Source: Bifidobacteriaceae bacterium (GTDB lineage: Bacteria; Actinomycetota; Actinomycetes; Actinomycetales; WQXJ01). From it: DNA of 33,475 bases. Where the stretch lies: NCBI GenBank assembly GCA_031270825.1, contig JAISXH010000030.1:1-33475 (forward strand). The letters are read 5' to 3'. Positions 1 to 7,520 of the stretch are shown in pieces. The first letter of the stretch is position 1. Every line of letters begins with the position of its first letter. Both the position numbers and the translations under genes were made by a program. The notes beneath the pieces were generated by a model. It was not told the origin of the DNA. It saw only the letters and a list, made by a program, of their open reading frames with translations, and made no database searches.

Positions 1-693
1 GACGGCGACACGCCACCGGACGGCGGCGGCCAGAACACGGCGAGCGGTGATTCAGGCGGCGGCTCCGGCGGCGGCGGTTCGGACGTGTCCGCCAACACCT
101 GCGACGATTTCACCCCCAGATCGGAGTTGGTCGCGCTCTGGCCGGACGCCTTGTGGGCGGACATCCCGGGCAATAAAGACTGCGAGGATGAGATTCCCGG
201 CAACTTGTGGATCGACTTGGCGATCGAACCCGGAATTGGCAACACGCTACAGGTCGCTTCGCGGTTGGAGCAGGTGGAGCCCGCGCATCAGGTCAGCATC
301 ACCAATGCCGAGTTGGGCGGGAGTAGCGGCACTGTGGTGCCATTGGCGGACGGCGTGGTCACGGACGCCTCGGTCTACAGCGAATGGCTGGACCTGCAAC
401 GCCGCGATTACGATGGCGCGTTAACAGAGCAGATGACGGACTTCGACTACTGGAAGAAGGCCTTCGGCGGCCCAGTGGCGTTCGAAGACATATGGATGGA
501 CGTCTCCCGGCTGGGCGAGACATTTGTGATCGGCCCCACCTATGAGGTCGCCAACTACACAAAGGCTGACGCGCAGGGCCGGATGTGGTACTTCATGATC
601 GATGGCGACAAGGCGGGCAATTCTGACGCCGCCTTGAAGTTCGACCTGACTGTGGATGGCGAGACCAAGACCATCGCCTTCGAACTGCGCTGA
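1..693 (+). CDS. Tandem lipoprotein paralogue A, 5' end outside the window
   Basis: The reading frame is open from base 1 and aligns with the region just after the lipobox of the next two genes, so the start and signal peptide lie upstream of the window. The first residues (DGDTPPDGGGQ) are the Gly/Ser/Asp-rich linker that follows the lipidated Cys in the paralogues. The folded part begins at ANTCDDFTPR and contains the conserved blocks VALWPDALWAD, CEDEIPGN, VEPAHQ, ADGVVTDASVYSEW, FDYWKKAFGGPVAFED, VSRLGETF and KFDLTVDGETKTIAFELR. Two Cys (in TCDD and DCED) could form a disulfide in the exported protein. I do not recognise the family. It lies upstream of Tad-type pilus genes on the same strand, so an envelope or pilus-associated role is an inference. 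Confidence 0.85.
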   Translation, partial: DGDTPPDGGGQNTASGDSGGGSGGGGSDVSANTCDDFTPRSELVALWPDALWADIPGNKDCEDEIPGNLWIDLAIEPGIGNTLQVASRLEQVEPAHQVSITNAELGGSSGTVVPLADGVVTDASVYSEWLDLQRRDYDGALTEQMTDFDYWKKAFGGPVAFEDIWMDVSRLGETFVIGPTYEVANYTKADAQGRMWYFMIDGDKAGNSDAALKFDLTVDGETKTIAFELR

Positions 694-802
694 GACTGGC
701 GGCCCGTGGGGATGATGGTTCCGAACAGGCTTGGTGACCGGAGGGAAGTTTGAGATCGGAGGGGCCGTGAGGCGGATTCGAGTGTTCAAGGGACATGAGG
801 CG
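694..802 (+). repeat. 109-bp intergenic unit of the lipoprotein array, copy 1
   Basis: This spacer matches 2385-2493 over all 109 bases with six differences that I counted. It holds a decayed lipobox tail followed by a stop (reads LAARGDDGSEQAW*), then a ribosome binding site (GGAGGGG, 758-764) and a GTG at 767. That GTG is followed by AGGCGGATT, as at the start of the pseudopilin gene at 2619. From this GTG the frame runs into the lipoprotein gene, so a 12-residue longer N-region is possible. Confidence 0.8.
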
Positions 803-1567
803 ATGTTGAGGAGATTGGCGGCTGTGGGGGCTGGGGCGGCGTTGTTGGCTGGCGGCCTGGCGGCTTGCGGGGATGACGGCGACACGCCTCCGAATGGGGG
901 CGGTCAGAACACGGCGACTGGGGATTCAGGTGGCGGCTCCGGCGGCGACGGTTCGGACGTGGCAGCCAACACCTGCGACGATTTCACCCCCAGGCCGGAG
1001 TTGGTGGCGCTCTGGCCTGACGCCTTGTGGGCGGACGTGACAGGGGATGGCGACTGCGAAGATGAGATCCCCGGCAACCTGTGGCTCGACTTGGCGATCG
1101 AACCCGGAGTTGGCAACACGTTGCAAGTCGGTTCGCGGTGCGAGCAGGTTGAGCCCGCGCATCAGATCAGCATCGCAAATGCCGAGCTGGGCGGGGCTGA
1201 TGGCACTGTGGTGGCATTGGCGGATGGCGTGGTCACGGACGCCTCCGTCTACAGCGAGTGGTTAGACATGCAACGCCGCGTTTACGATGGCGCGGTAACA
1301 GATCGGATGACAGCTTTCGACTACTGGGAGAAGGCCTTCGGCGGCCCGGTAGCTTTCGAGGACATGTGGATGGACGTCTCCCGGCTGGGCGAGACGTTTG
1401 AGATTGGACCCACCAATGAAGTTGGCAGCGACACCGACGCCGACCCACGGGGCCGGGTGTGGTATTTCATGATCGATGGCGACAAGGCGGGTAATTCTGA
1501 CGCCGCCTTGAAGTTCGACCTGACTGTGGATGGCGAGACCAAGACCATCGCCTTCGAACTGCGCTGA
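803..1567 (+). CDS. Tandem lipoprotein paralogue B
   Basis: The product is a 254-residue predicted lipoprotein. The chosen ATG begins MLRRLAAVG, giving a short positive N-region, a hydrophobic core and the lipobox LAAC with Cys22 as the acylated residue. A Gly/Asp/Ser-rich linker (about residues 23-52) follows, then the conserved domain from ANTCDDFTPRPEL. An in-frame GTG at 767 has a stronger Shine-Dalgarno and would add 12 residues; I prefer the ATG because paralogue C has only that start. Compared with A and C it has an extra Cys (GSRCEQVEP). The paralogues are nearly identical over long DNA stretches, so duplication or gene conversion is recent. The family is not recognised. The protein is expected on the outer face of the cytoplasmic membrane. 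Confidence 0.9.
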   Translation: MLRRLAAVGAGAALLAGGLAACGDDGDTPPNGGGQNTATGDSGGGSGGDGSDVAANTCDDFTPRPELVALWPDALWADVTGDGDCEDEIPGNLWLDLAIEPGVGNTLQVGSRCEQVEPAHQISIANAELGGADGTVVALADGVVTDASVYSEWLDMQRRVYDGAVTDRMTAFDYWEKAFGGPVAFEDMWMDVSRLGETFEIGPTNEVGSDTDADPRGRVWYFMIDGDKAGNSDAALKFDLTVDGETKTIAFELR

Positions 1568-1619
1568 GGCCGGCGGCCTGCCAGGGATGACGGTTCCAAC
1601 ACGGAAGGGACGTGAGGCG

Positions 1620-2384
1620 ATGTTGAGGAGATTGGTGGCCTTAGGGGCTGGGGCGGCGTTGTTGGCTGGCGGCCTGGCGGCTTGTGGGGATGACGGCGAC
1701 ACGCCTGTGAATGGCGGCGGCCAGAACACGGCCACCGGGGACTCCGGTGGCGGCTCTGAGGGAGGCAGCTCGGACGTGTCCGCCAACACCTGCGACGACT
1801 TCACCCCCAGGCCGGCCTTGGTCGCGCTCTGGCCGGACGCCCTGTGGGCGGACGTCAAAGGCGATGACGATTGCGAGGATGAGATCCCCGGCAACCTAAT
1901 GCTCGACTTGGCAGACGAATCCAGAATTGGCAACACGCTACGGGTCGCTTCGCGGTTGGAGCAGGTGGAGCCCGCGCATCAGATCAGTATCACGAATGCC
2001 GAGCTGGGCGGGGCTAGCGGTACTGTGGTGGCGTTGGCGGATGGCGTGGTCACGGATGCCGCGGTCTACAGCGAGTGGCTGGAGAAGCGACGCCGCGATT
2101 ACGATGGCGCGATAACAGAGCAGATGACGGACTTCGACTACTGGGAGAAGGCCTTCGGCGGCCCAGTGGCGTTCGAGGACATGTGGATGGATGTCTCCCG
2201 GCTGGGCGAGACATTTGTGATCGGCCCCACCTACACACCCGCCGATTCTACTGCGGCCGATGTGTGGGGCCGGGTGTGGTATTTCATGCTCGACAGCGAC
2301 AAGGTGCCCAATTCTCTCGACGCTTTGAAGTTCGACTTGACTGTGGACGGCGAGACCAAAACGATCGCCTTCGACCTGGCCTGA
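1620..2384 (+). CDS. Tandem lipoprotein paralogue C
   Basis: This predicted lipoprotein is the same length (254 residues) as paralogue B. MLRRLVALG begins the signal peptide and LAAC is the lipobox (Cys22). The domain from ANTCDDFTPRPAL onward aligns with A and B without gaps. Most differences cluster around residues 80-95 and in the segment following FVIGPTY. The spacer before it is only 52 bp and lacks the GTG/ribosome-binding-site module of the other copies. Translation therefore probably begins at this ATG, with AAGGGA about 10 bases upstream. It is co-directional with the array and the pilus-like genes downstream. The function is unknown. Confidence 0.9.
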   Translation: MLRRLVALGAGAALLAGGLAACGDDGDTPVNGGGQNTATGDSGGGSEGGSSDVSANTCDDFTPRPALVALWPDALWADVKGDDDCEDEIPGNLMLDLADESRIGNTLRVASRLEQVEPAHQISITNAELGGASGTVVALADGVVTDAAVYSEWLEKRRRDYDGAITEQMTDFDYWEKAFGGPVAFEDMWMDVSRLGETFVIGPTYTPADSTAADVWGRVWYFMLDSDKVPNSLDALKFDLTVDGETKTIAFDLA

Positions 2385-2493
2385 GACTGGCGGCCTGCGG
2401 TGATGATGGTTCCAAACAGGCTTGGTGACTGGAGAGAAGTTTGAGATCGGAGGGGCCGTGAGGCGGATTCGAGTGTTCAAGGGACATGAGGCG
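2385..2493 (+). repeat. 109-bp intergenic unit of the lipoprotein array, copy 2
   Basis: Second copy of the unit at 694-802. Here the lipobox relic is intact: read in frame it gives LAACGDDGSKQAW followed by TGA, almost the tail of the mini-gene at 2494-2589. It then carries the same GGAGGGG ribosome binding site and GTG. The unit is therefore a hybrid of a truncated lipoprotein end and the front of the pseudopilin gene. Confidence 0.8.
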
Positions 2494-2589
2494 ATGTTGA
2501 GGAGATTGGCGGCTGTGGGGGCCGGGGTGGCGTTGTTGGCTGGCGGCCTGGCGGCTTGCGGGGATGGCGGTTCCAAACAGGCTTGGTGA
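2494..2589 (+). pseudogene. 31-codon truncated lipoprotein (signal peptide and lipobox only)
   Basis: ATG to TGA encodes a complete lipoprotein signal peptide, identical to that of paralogue B except Val12 for Ala12, ending in LAAC (Cys22). Only nine more residues follow (GDGGSKQAW). The mature product would be a ten-residue lipopeptide. The simplest reading is a fourth array copy that lost its body by deletion. The frame is intact, however, the start context matches the full-length genes, and the same tail occurs as relics in both 109-bp units, so it may be old and translated. It ends 29 bp before the pseudopilin gene. Confidence 0.6.
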
Positions 2590-2618
2590 CCGGAAAGACG
2601 ATTGAGATCGGAGGGGCC

Positions 2619-3413
2619 GTGAGGCGGATTAGAGAGTTCTCCAAGAGCGAGGCGCGGGGCGAGGGCGGCTCGGCCGTGATCGAGGCGACCATCGCGTTCA
2701 CGGCCTTCGCCATGGTGATCGTGATTGTCTACTCAGTGATCAACTTCTGCGTGGCGGAGGCGCGGGTTCGGTTCGCGGTCGACGCGACCGCGAAGGAGCT
2801 GTCCACCTATGGGTATCTGATGCGGATGGCGGGCCTGGACCAAGCGGCCACCGGTATGGCCCAGGACGCTCAGAACACGCAGAACACCATCGAGTCGGTG
2901 ACGACGAACTTCGAGAACATGATGGCCGGCTACAACGAGCTGAATGGCGCCCTCCAAAGTGGGAACATCGGCGCGGTCGATCCCTCGAACCTGATTGACG
3001 CCATCAGGGCCGGAGGGGATGCCGTCGATGAGATCCGGGAGGTCGCCGGTGATCCGACCGCCTTCGTCATGGGACTGGCCGCCCTGGTGGCCAGGGACGG
3101 CCTTGACTGGGCGGCCAGCCAGATGGTGGGCGCGTTGGTGGAGAAACAATTGCGCGGCGAAGAAGGCATTGACGTCAACGCCTACCTGTCCGGGCTCGGG
3201 GTGGTCGACGGCTTCGACGGCATCACCTTCTACACGCCAAACTTCCTCGGTCCCGTGCTGGACGGCGAGGCCTCCGACTCTTGGAACATCACCATCCAAG
3301 CCTGCTACGACGTGGAGGTGGAGAACTTCCTCAATCTGGACACCAAGGTCCATGTTTGCTCCACCGGCTCCACCCGGGCCTGGATGGGCGACCAAGCCGG
3401 TCAGGGCGGCTGA
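2619..3413 (+). CDS. TadE-like pseudopilin / pilus assembly protein
   Basis: The 264-residue product starts at GTG with GGAGG four bases upstream. Residues about 16-40 (GGSAVIEATIAFTAF, then a Val/Ile-rich stretch) form one transmembrane helix just after a short basic N-terminus, with a Glu near its start. This is the TadE/TadF layout in which the segment is cleaved by a prepilin peptidase and the rest is extracytoplasmic. The remainder is polar and helical (Gln/Asn-rich around 75-100) with two Cys near the C-terminus (QACYD, HVCSTG). It is longer than a usual TadE (about 130-200 residues). The peptidase gene follows after 3 bp, so the two are probably translationally coupled. TadE membership is judged from the N-terminal pattern and context only. 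Confidence 0.7.
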   Translation: MRRIREFSKSEARGEGGSAVIEATIAFTAFAMVIVIVYSVINFCVAEARVRFAVDATAKELSTYGYLMRMAGLDQAATGMAQDAQNTQNTIESVTTNFENMMAGYNELNGALQSGNIGAVDPSNLIDAIRAGGDAVDEIREVAGDPTAFVMGLAALVARDGLDWAASQMVGALVEKQLRGEEGIDVNAYLSGLGVVDGFDGITFYTPNFLGPVLDGEASDSWNITIQACYDVEVENFLNLDTKVHVCSTGSTRAWMGDQAGQGG

Positions 3414-3416
3414 GGC

Positions 3417-4172
3417 GTGGCCGGACCGGCCCTAGGCCTGGTTTGGTGGGCCGGGCTGACCGTGCTGCTGGTCCGCTACGGGCGCCGTGACCCCAGGCTC
3501 AACAACGCGCTCAAGCATTGGGTCTCGAAACTGCGCTGGCGGCCGATCAATCGAATCGTGGTCAAGCTCGGCCCCCTCCAACTGCGCTGGTCCGAGATCG
3601 GGATTGTCGTGGTGACGGCCGTCCTGAGCTTGACAGTTTGGCTGGTGCAGGCCGGCATTTGGCACCTCGACCAGCGCTGGGGCATAGGCCATGTGCTGAT
3701 GTGGCAGGCGATCGCCGTGGCCACAGCCTTCATAGCGGTTGTGGACAGTGTGCTGCAACTGGTGCCGAACGCGCTCTTGGTCATCTTGGCGGCCTTCGCG
3801 GGCGTGGCGCTGGTGATCCAATGCGTCCAGGTCTGGGTGGAGATCAATGACGCCGACCAGCTCCCATGGAACGCTGTGGGAACGGTGCTGAGCGGCAAAG
3901 CCATGGGTTTCGGGCTGGCCGCTTTGGCGTTTCTAGCCGTTCGAGTGGTCTCCCGCGGCGGCCTGGGCGCCGGCGATGTCAAGCTCTACGCGCTGCTGGG
4001 GGCCTGCGCCGGGTTCACCGGCGTGATCGCGCTGATCCTGATCTCGCTTTTCCTTTCCGCAGTGGTCGGACTAGGTTTGGTCGTGTTCCGAAAGCGCAAA
4101 GGCAAGGACGCGCTGCCCCTGGCGCCCTTCACATTTGTGGCGGTGCTGGTGGCTTTAGGGCTGGGCTTCTAG
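3417..4172 (+). CDS. A24-family prepilin peptidase (TadV/CpaA-like)
   Basis: The predicted product is a 251-residue multi-pass membrane aspartyl protease that processes type IV/Tad prepilins at the cytoplasmic membrane. The two catalytic aspartates are visible in family motifs: Asp110 in VVDSVLQLVPN and Asp187 in GAGDVKLYALLG. No N-terminal methyltransferase domain with paired CxxC is present, so it is of the minimal TadV/CpaA kind. However, an extra N-terminal segment of about 60 residues precedes the core helices. It starts at GTG, 3 bp after the TadE-like stop. Its natural substrate would be the preceding gene product and other pseudopilins encoded nearby. Confidence 0.85.
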   Translation: MAGPALGLVWWAGLTVLLVRYGRRDPRLNNALKHWVSKLRWRPINRIVVKLGPLQLRWSEIGIVVVTAVLSLTVWLVQAGIWHLDQRWGIGHVLMWQAIAVATAFIAVVDSVLQLVPNALLVILAAFAGVALVIQCVQVWVEINDADQLPWNAVGTVLSGKAMGFGLAALAFLAVRVVSRGGLGAGDVKLYALLGACAGFTGVIALILISLFLSAVVGLGLVVFRKRKGKDALPLAPFTFVAVLVALGLGF

Positions 4173-4187
4173 GAGGGCGCAGGCAAC

Positions 4188-5489
4188 TTGTTGAGCAGAA
4201 TTGTGATCTGGGTGGTGACGGCAGCGCTGATCGCCACCAGTTGGTTCATGGCCTTGACCAGGCGTCCGGATGACCACGCCAAGGAATTGGCCCAGTTGCG
4301 CACGCAAATCAACGACGCCTTGGAGTTGGACTTGGTCAAGCGGACCGTCCCGCTGTATGGCGAAGCGATCAGTCTGGCCCCGGATCAATCCGAGTGGTAC
4401 TACGGCCTGGCGGATGCTTTGGAGGAACTGGGCAACGAGAAGGCCTACGAACAGGCGCTGATCAAGGCCGTCGGCCAGTTCCCCGCCGATGTCAAGCTGG
4501 GCGTCAGGCTGTTGACCCTGTATGAAGACCAGGACGCCTGCCAGAAGCTGGTCAGGGCCTACAAGGCGGCCTCCAAAACGGTCCAGAAAGACGAAGGCGC
4601 GCTGGCGCTCTACGACGGCTGCGCCTGGAAGTCCTTCCCCCGCTCGGACGGGAACTATCAGCGCATTTTCGCCAAGTCCGGCGATCATTTCAAGGTCCAA
4701 GAGAACGACAAGTATGGCTACCTGGGCAAGGGCGGCAGGATGGCCATCCCCGTCCAATTCGACCAAGCGCGCGCCTTCATTGACGGCTGGGCGGCGGTCC
4801 AAACGGACGGCGAATGGTATTTCATCGACCAGGAGGGCGACCGCATCCAGGCCTTCCCGGAGCAGGCCGCCCAAGAGCTGTATTCGTTCTCGGAGGGTTA
4901 CGCGGTGGCCAAGATCGACGGGAAGTACGGTTTTGTCGATCAGAACCTGACCCGCTTCGCTTTCGAGTACGATGACGCCCGGCCGTTCCTGGGCGGTGTC
5001 GCGCCGGTTAAGAAGGACGGCAAGTGGGGACTGGTCGACTCAGAGTTCAAGATGGTGGTGCAACCAAGCTTCAGTGACGTGGCCTGCGCCGAATCCGATG
5101 TCTGCACGGACCAAGATCGGGTCATGTTCAAGAAGGACGGCCGCTGGACGTTGTATGACCTGGCCGGAAAGCGGATCGGCGACGGCTCCTGGGACGAGGT
5201 CTCGGTGTTCGCGGCGTCAACGGCGATCGGCCAGCGGGACGGCAAGTGGGAGGCGATCGACCAACAGGGCAAAGTGGTGGCCCGCTCGACCGCGGATGAG
5301 GCCCGCGCGCTTGTCGGCGCCGCCATGCCGGTGCGTCACGGCGAGGAATGGACCTACGTTGACAAGGACGGTCGCCAACTGGGCGAGGAATCCTACTTGG
5401 ACGCCTACCCGCTGACCGATTCAGGCGAGGCCGTTGTGCAGACGGACCGGGGATACACCATCATCCAGTTCACGGGGTTCATCGGATGA
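4188..5489 (+). CDS. Membrane-anchored WG-repeat protein
   Basis: The product is 433 residues. The start is TTG (a second TTG follows), with AGGAGGG about ten bases upstream overlapping the previous gene's end. Residues 1-24 form a single membrane anchor (LSRIVIWVVTAALIATSWFM). Residues about 28-145 are helical and resemble TPR-type repeats (LYGEAISLAPDQSEWYYGLADALEELG). From about 165 to the end come repeated units of the WG/KWG type, for example DKYGYLGKGG, GEWYFIDQEGD, GKYGFVDQ, GKWGLVDSEF, GRWTLYDLAGK, GKWEAIDQQGK and EEWTYVDKDG. Such repeats form beta-propeller-like binding surfaces. It probably sits outside the membrane as a scaffold for the pilus-like system; that role is inferred from position only. 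Confidence 0.8.
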   Translation: MLSRIVIWVVTAALIATSWFMALTRRPDDHAKELAQLRTQINDALELDLVKRTVPLYGEAISLAPDQSEWYYGLADALEELGNEKAYEQALIKAVGQFPADVKLGVRLLTLYEDQDACQKLVRAYKAASKTVQKDEGALALYDGCAWKSFPRSDGNYQRIFAKSGDHFKVQENDKYGYLGKGGRMAIPVQFDQARAFIDGWAAVQTDGEWYFIDQEGDRIQAFPEQAAQELYSFSEGYAVAKIDGKYGFVDQNLTRFAFEYDDARPFLGGVAPVKKDGKWGLVDSEFKMVVQPSFSDVACAESDVCTDQDRVMFKKDGRWTLYDLAGKRIGDGSWDEVSVFAASTAIGQRDGKWEAIDQQGKVVARSTADEARALVGAAMPVRHGEEWTYVDKDGRQLGEESYLDAYPLTDSGEAVVQTDRGYTIIQFTGFIG

Positions 5490-5508
5490 ATACTGGACGG
5501 GAGGAATC

Positions 5509-7278
5509 GTGCAAGAGCTGACGTACCAATCAAGTGGCGGTGGCAGCTACCTCTGCTTCGATGTGCTGGAGGATGTCCAACTCGATGAGCGTACGCTGAA
5601 CGCCCAGTTGGCGAATGATGTCCCGGGTCTGGCCAAGCTCAGCCGCTTGGACAAATTCGGCGCCGAACAACTGCGCTTCAACGTCACCTCGCGCATACCG
5701 CTGAGCCAGTTCCTGGCCGTGCCGGTGCCGGAAGAGACCTTGGTGTCTGTTGTGCGCGGCATCGTGTCCTGCTGGCAAAGCCTGCGCCGGTTCCAAATCC
5801 AGCCCAACTGTGTGGTCCTGAACCCTGACTACGTGTTTGTGTCTGTGGCCGAACAGCGCAGCGAACTGATCTGCTTGCCCATTGTCCGAGCCAACCGATT
5901 GGACCTGCTGGCCTTCTTGCGTGACATTCTGGGACGGGCGGTCCTGCGCACCGGCGCCGGCTATCAGCTCTATGGACAGCTGATGAGCCTGCTCAACCAA
6001 CCTGACGCCACAGTCGAGCAGGTCGCGGCGGTGGTGGGCGCGTCCGATGGCGCCGGCCGGCACCGCGCCGCTCCCGTTTCGCCGCCAGCTCCCGAGCCGG
6101 CGCCGCCGGCTGGAAGCGCCGGTCCCGGTTCGCCGCCGCCGGGCGCGACTGCCGCGGCTCCCGGATCGTCCTGGGCGGCGCCCCCTCCCGCGGCCTCCGC
6201 GCCGGCGCCGGCCCCGGCCTGGCAGTCGGTTCCGTCCTCCCCGGCCAAGCAGCCGGCCACGCCGCCTCCGGCGCCCACCGGCAGGCCGGCCCAAGGGGCG
6301 GATCCCGGGTTCGCGGTGCCTGGCGGACCGGCGTTTCAGCAACCGCCGTCTGGCAAGAAACGCGGGATCGCGGTTCCTCCGGTGGCGGCCGCCCCGCCCA
6401 GCGGGGAGAAACAGGTCTCGGCCATGCGGGGCATGTTCGGCTCGAAGGCTGACACTGAGGCCTGGCGGCGCCAAAAGGCCGCCAAGAAGGCCGGCCAGGG
6501 GGCGGTTCCGGAAGGAACCGCGCCAACCCCGGCCGCGGGCGGCTTGACCGCTCCGGGCGCGCCGGCGCCGCCTGCGGGCGAAAAGCATGTCTCAGCTATG
6601 CGGGGCATGTTCGGTTCGAAGGCTGACACTGAGGCCTGGCGGCGTCAAAAGGCCGCCAAGAAGGCTGGTCAGACGCCGCCTCCCGGACCGCCTCCAGGGG
6701 GTGGCCCCGGGGCCGCCCCCACCGGCCCGCCACCCTATCCGCCGCCCCCGCCGCAAGCCCCACCGGCCGGGCCGCCCACCGGCCCGCAGCCCTACCCGCC
6801 GCCTCCGGGCGATCCGCGATCGCCTGCGCCGGCGGCCTCGCCGCCGCCGCCCGGATCACCTCAGCCCAGCGGCGCGGGGACTGACTTCGGCGGCACTGTC
6901 GACTTCAGCCAATTCCACGGCCAACTTCCCGGCCAGGTCCAAGGCACCACCCTGATCGGGTTGGGTGCGCCGGCCGAGGCCCCGGCCAAGGGGCGGATTG
7001 TGATCAATCGCCGCACCGGCCGCCAGGCGGTCATCGAGAAGGCGGAGTTCTCGTTCGGACGCGATCCCAGCTGGGCCGATTTCGCGGTCGAGGACAACTC
7101 CAATGTCTCAGCCGCGCACGCCATCATCCGCTGTGTCGACGGCCAGTACTACCTCATGGACACCAACTCCACCAACCACGTGACCCTCAACGGCCAGCGC
7201 ATCCCCCCCAACCGCGACATCTCACTGAGCCCCGGCTCCGTCTTCACCCTAGGCGACGAAGAATTCGAATTCCGCTAA
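5509..7278 (+). CDS. DUF6382-like N-domain, Pro-rich linker, C-terminal FHA domain protein
   Basis: The 589-residue product starts at GTG with GGGAGG four bases before it. Residues 1-175 form a compact domain (SYLCFDVLEDVQLDE, PNCVVLNPDYVFVSV, ELICLPIV) like the DUF6382 region found before FHA domains in Tad-linked proteins of Gram-positive bacteria. Residues about 185-490 are a Pro/Ala-rich linker holding two near-identical 28-residue motifs. Residues about 494-589 are an FHA phosphothreonine-binding domain (FGRDPSWADF, NVSAAHAII, STNHVTLNGQRI, FTLGDEEF). The usual SRxH loop is SAAH, so binding may be altered. It is likely a cytoplasmic regulator that reads Ser/Thr kinase signals and acts on the secretion or pilus machine. 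The domain match is by eye. Confidence 0.75.
   Translation: MQELTYQSSGGGSYLCFDVLEDVQLDERTLNAQLANDVPGLAKLSRLDKFGAEQLRFNVTSRIPLSQFLAVPVPEETLVSVVRGIVSCWQSLRRFQIQPNCVVLNPDYVFVSVAEQRSELICLPIVRANRLDLLAFLRDILGRAVLRTGAGYQLYGQLMSLLNQPDATVEQVAAVVGASDGAGRHRAAPVSPPAPEPAPPAGSAGPGSPPPGATAAAPGSSWAAPPPAASAPAPAPAWQSVPSSPAKQPATPPPAPTGRPAQGADPGFAVPGGPAFQQPPSGKKRGIAVPPVAAAPPSGEKQVSAMRGMFGSKADTEAWRRQKAAKKAGQGAVPEGTAPTPAAGGLTAPGAPAPPAGEKHVSAMRGMFGSKADTEAWRRQKAAKKAGQTPPPGPPPGGGPGAAPTGPPPYPPPPPQAPPAGPPTGPQPYPPPPGDPRSPAPAASPPPPGSPQPSGAGTDFGGTVDFSQFHGQLPGQVQGTTLIGLGAPAEAPAKGRIVINRRTGRQAVIEKAEFSFGRDPSWADFAVEDNSNVSAAHAIIRCVDGQYYLMDTNSTNHVTLNGQRIPPNRDISLSPGSVFTLGDEEFEFR
6415..6672 (+). repeat. Two 84-bp direct repeats inside the FHA-protein linker
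   Basis: Bases 6415-6498 and 6589-6672 each encode a 28-residue motif (begins VSAMRGMFGSKADTEAWRRQ, ends AKKAGQ) at residues about 303-330 and 361-388. The protein sequences are identical while the DNA differs only at wobble positions. That pattern suggests selection on the peptide. Each is preceded by a PPxGEK-type lead-in. Confidence 0.85.
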
Positions 7279-7284
7279 AAAACA

Positions 7285-7329
7285 CGCAAGGGGACGGTGA
7301 TCCCGCATATTCCGCAAGGGGACGGTGAT
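7285..7329. repeat. Two 17-bp direct repeats, REP-like
   Basis: CGCAAGGGGACGGTGAT occurs at 7285-7301 and again at 7313-7329, with a weaker third echo (CGCCCGGGGACG) just after. They begin 7 bp beyond the FHA gene's stop. GGGGACGGTGAT-type repeats are, to my recollection, found near REP-associated tyrosine transposases, but no transposase is in the window. No hairpin with a T-run that would act as a terminator is visible here. Confidence 0.5.
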
Positions 7330-7459
7330 TGTGTTGATTCCGCCCGGGGACGCAGGCCTGCGGTTCCAGGCCGACCGGCTCGCCGCGCTAGACCGGCGAA
7401 GCTGAGTGCCGAGCGGCGACGCGACCGGACGGCATCGGACCCTTTTTGGGCCTGGGTTC

Positions 7460-7490
7460 GGGAGGTAATCTTCTTGCGGGGTAACCTCCC
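7460..7490 (+). promoter_or_regulatory. Possible leader hairpin upstream of uraA
   Basis: GGGAGGT (7460-7466) pairs perfectly with ACCTCCC (7484-7490) across a 17-nt loop, 30 bp before the permease start. It could be a leader structure or operator affecting the permease gene. No known riboswitch or PyrR-binding sequence was recognised, and a 7-bp stem can occur by chance. Confidence 0.25.
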
Positions 7491-7520
7491 CAAGACGGCT
7501 CGGCGATTGGAAGCACCGCA

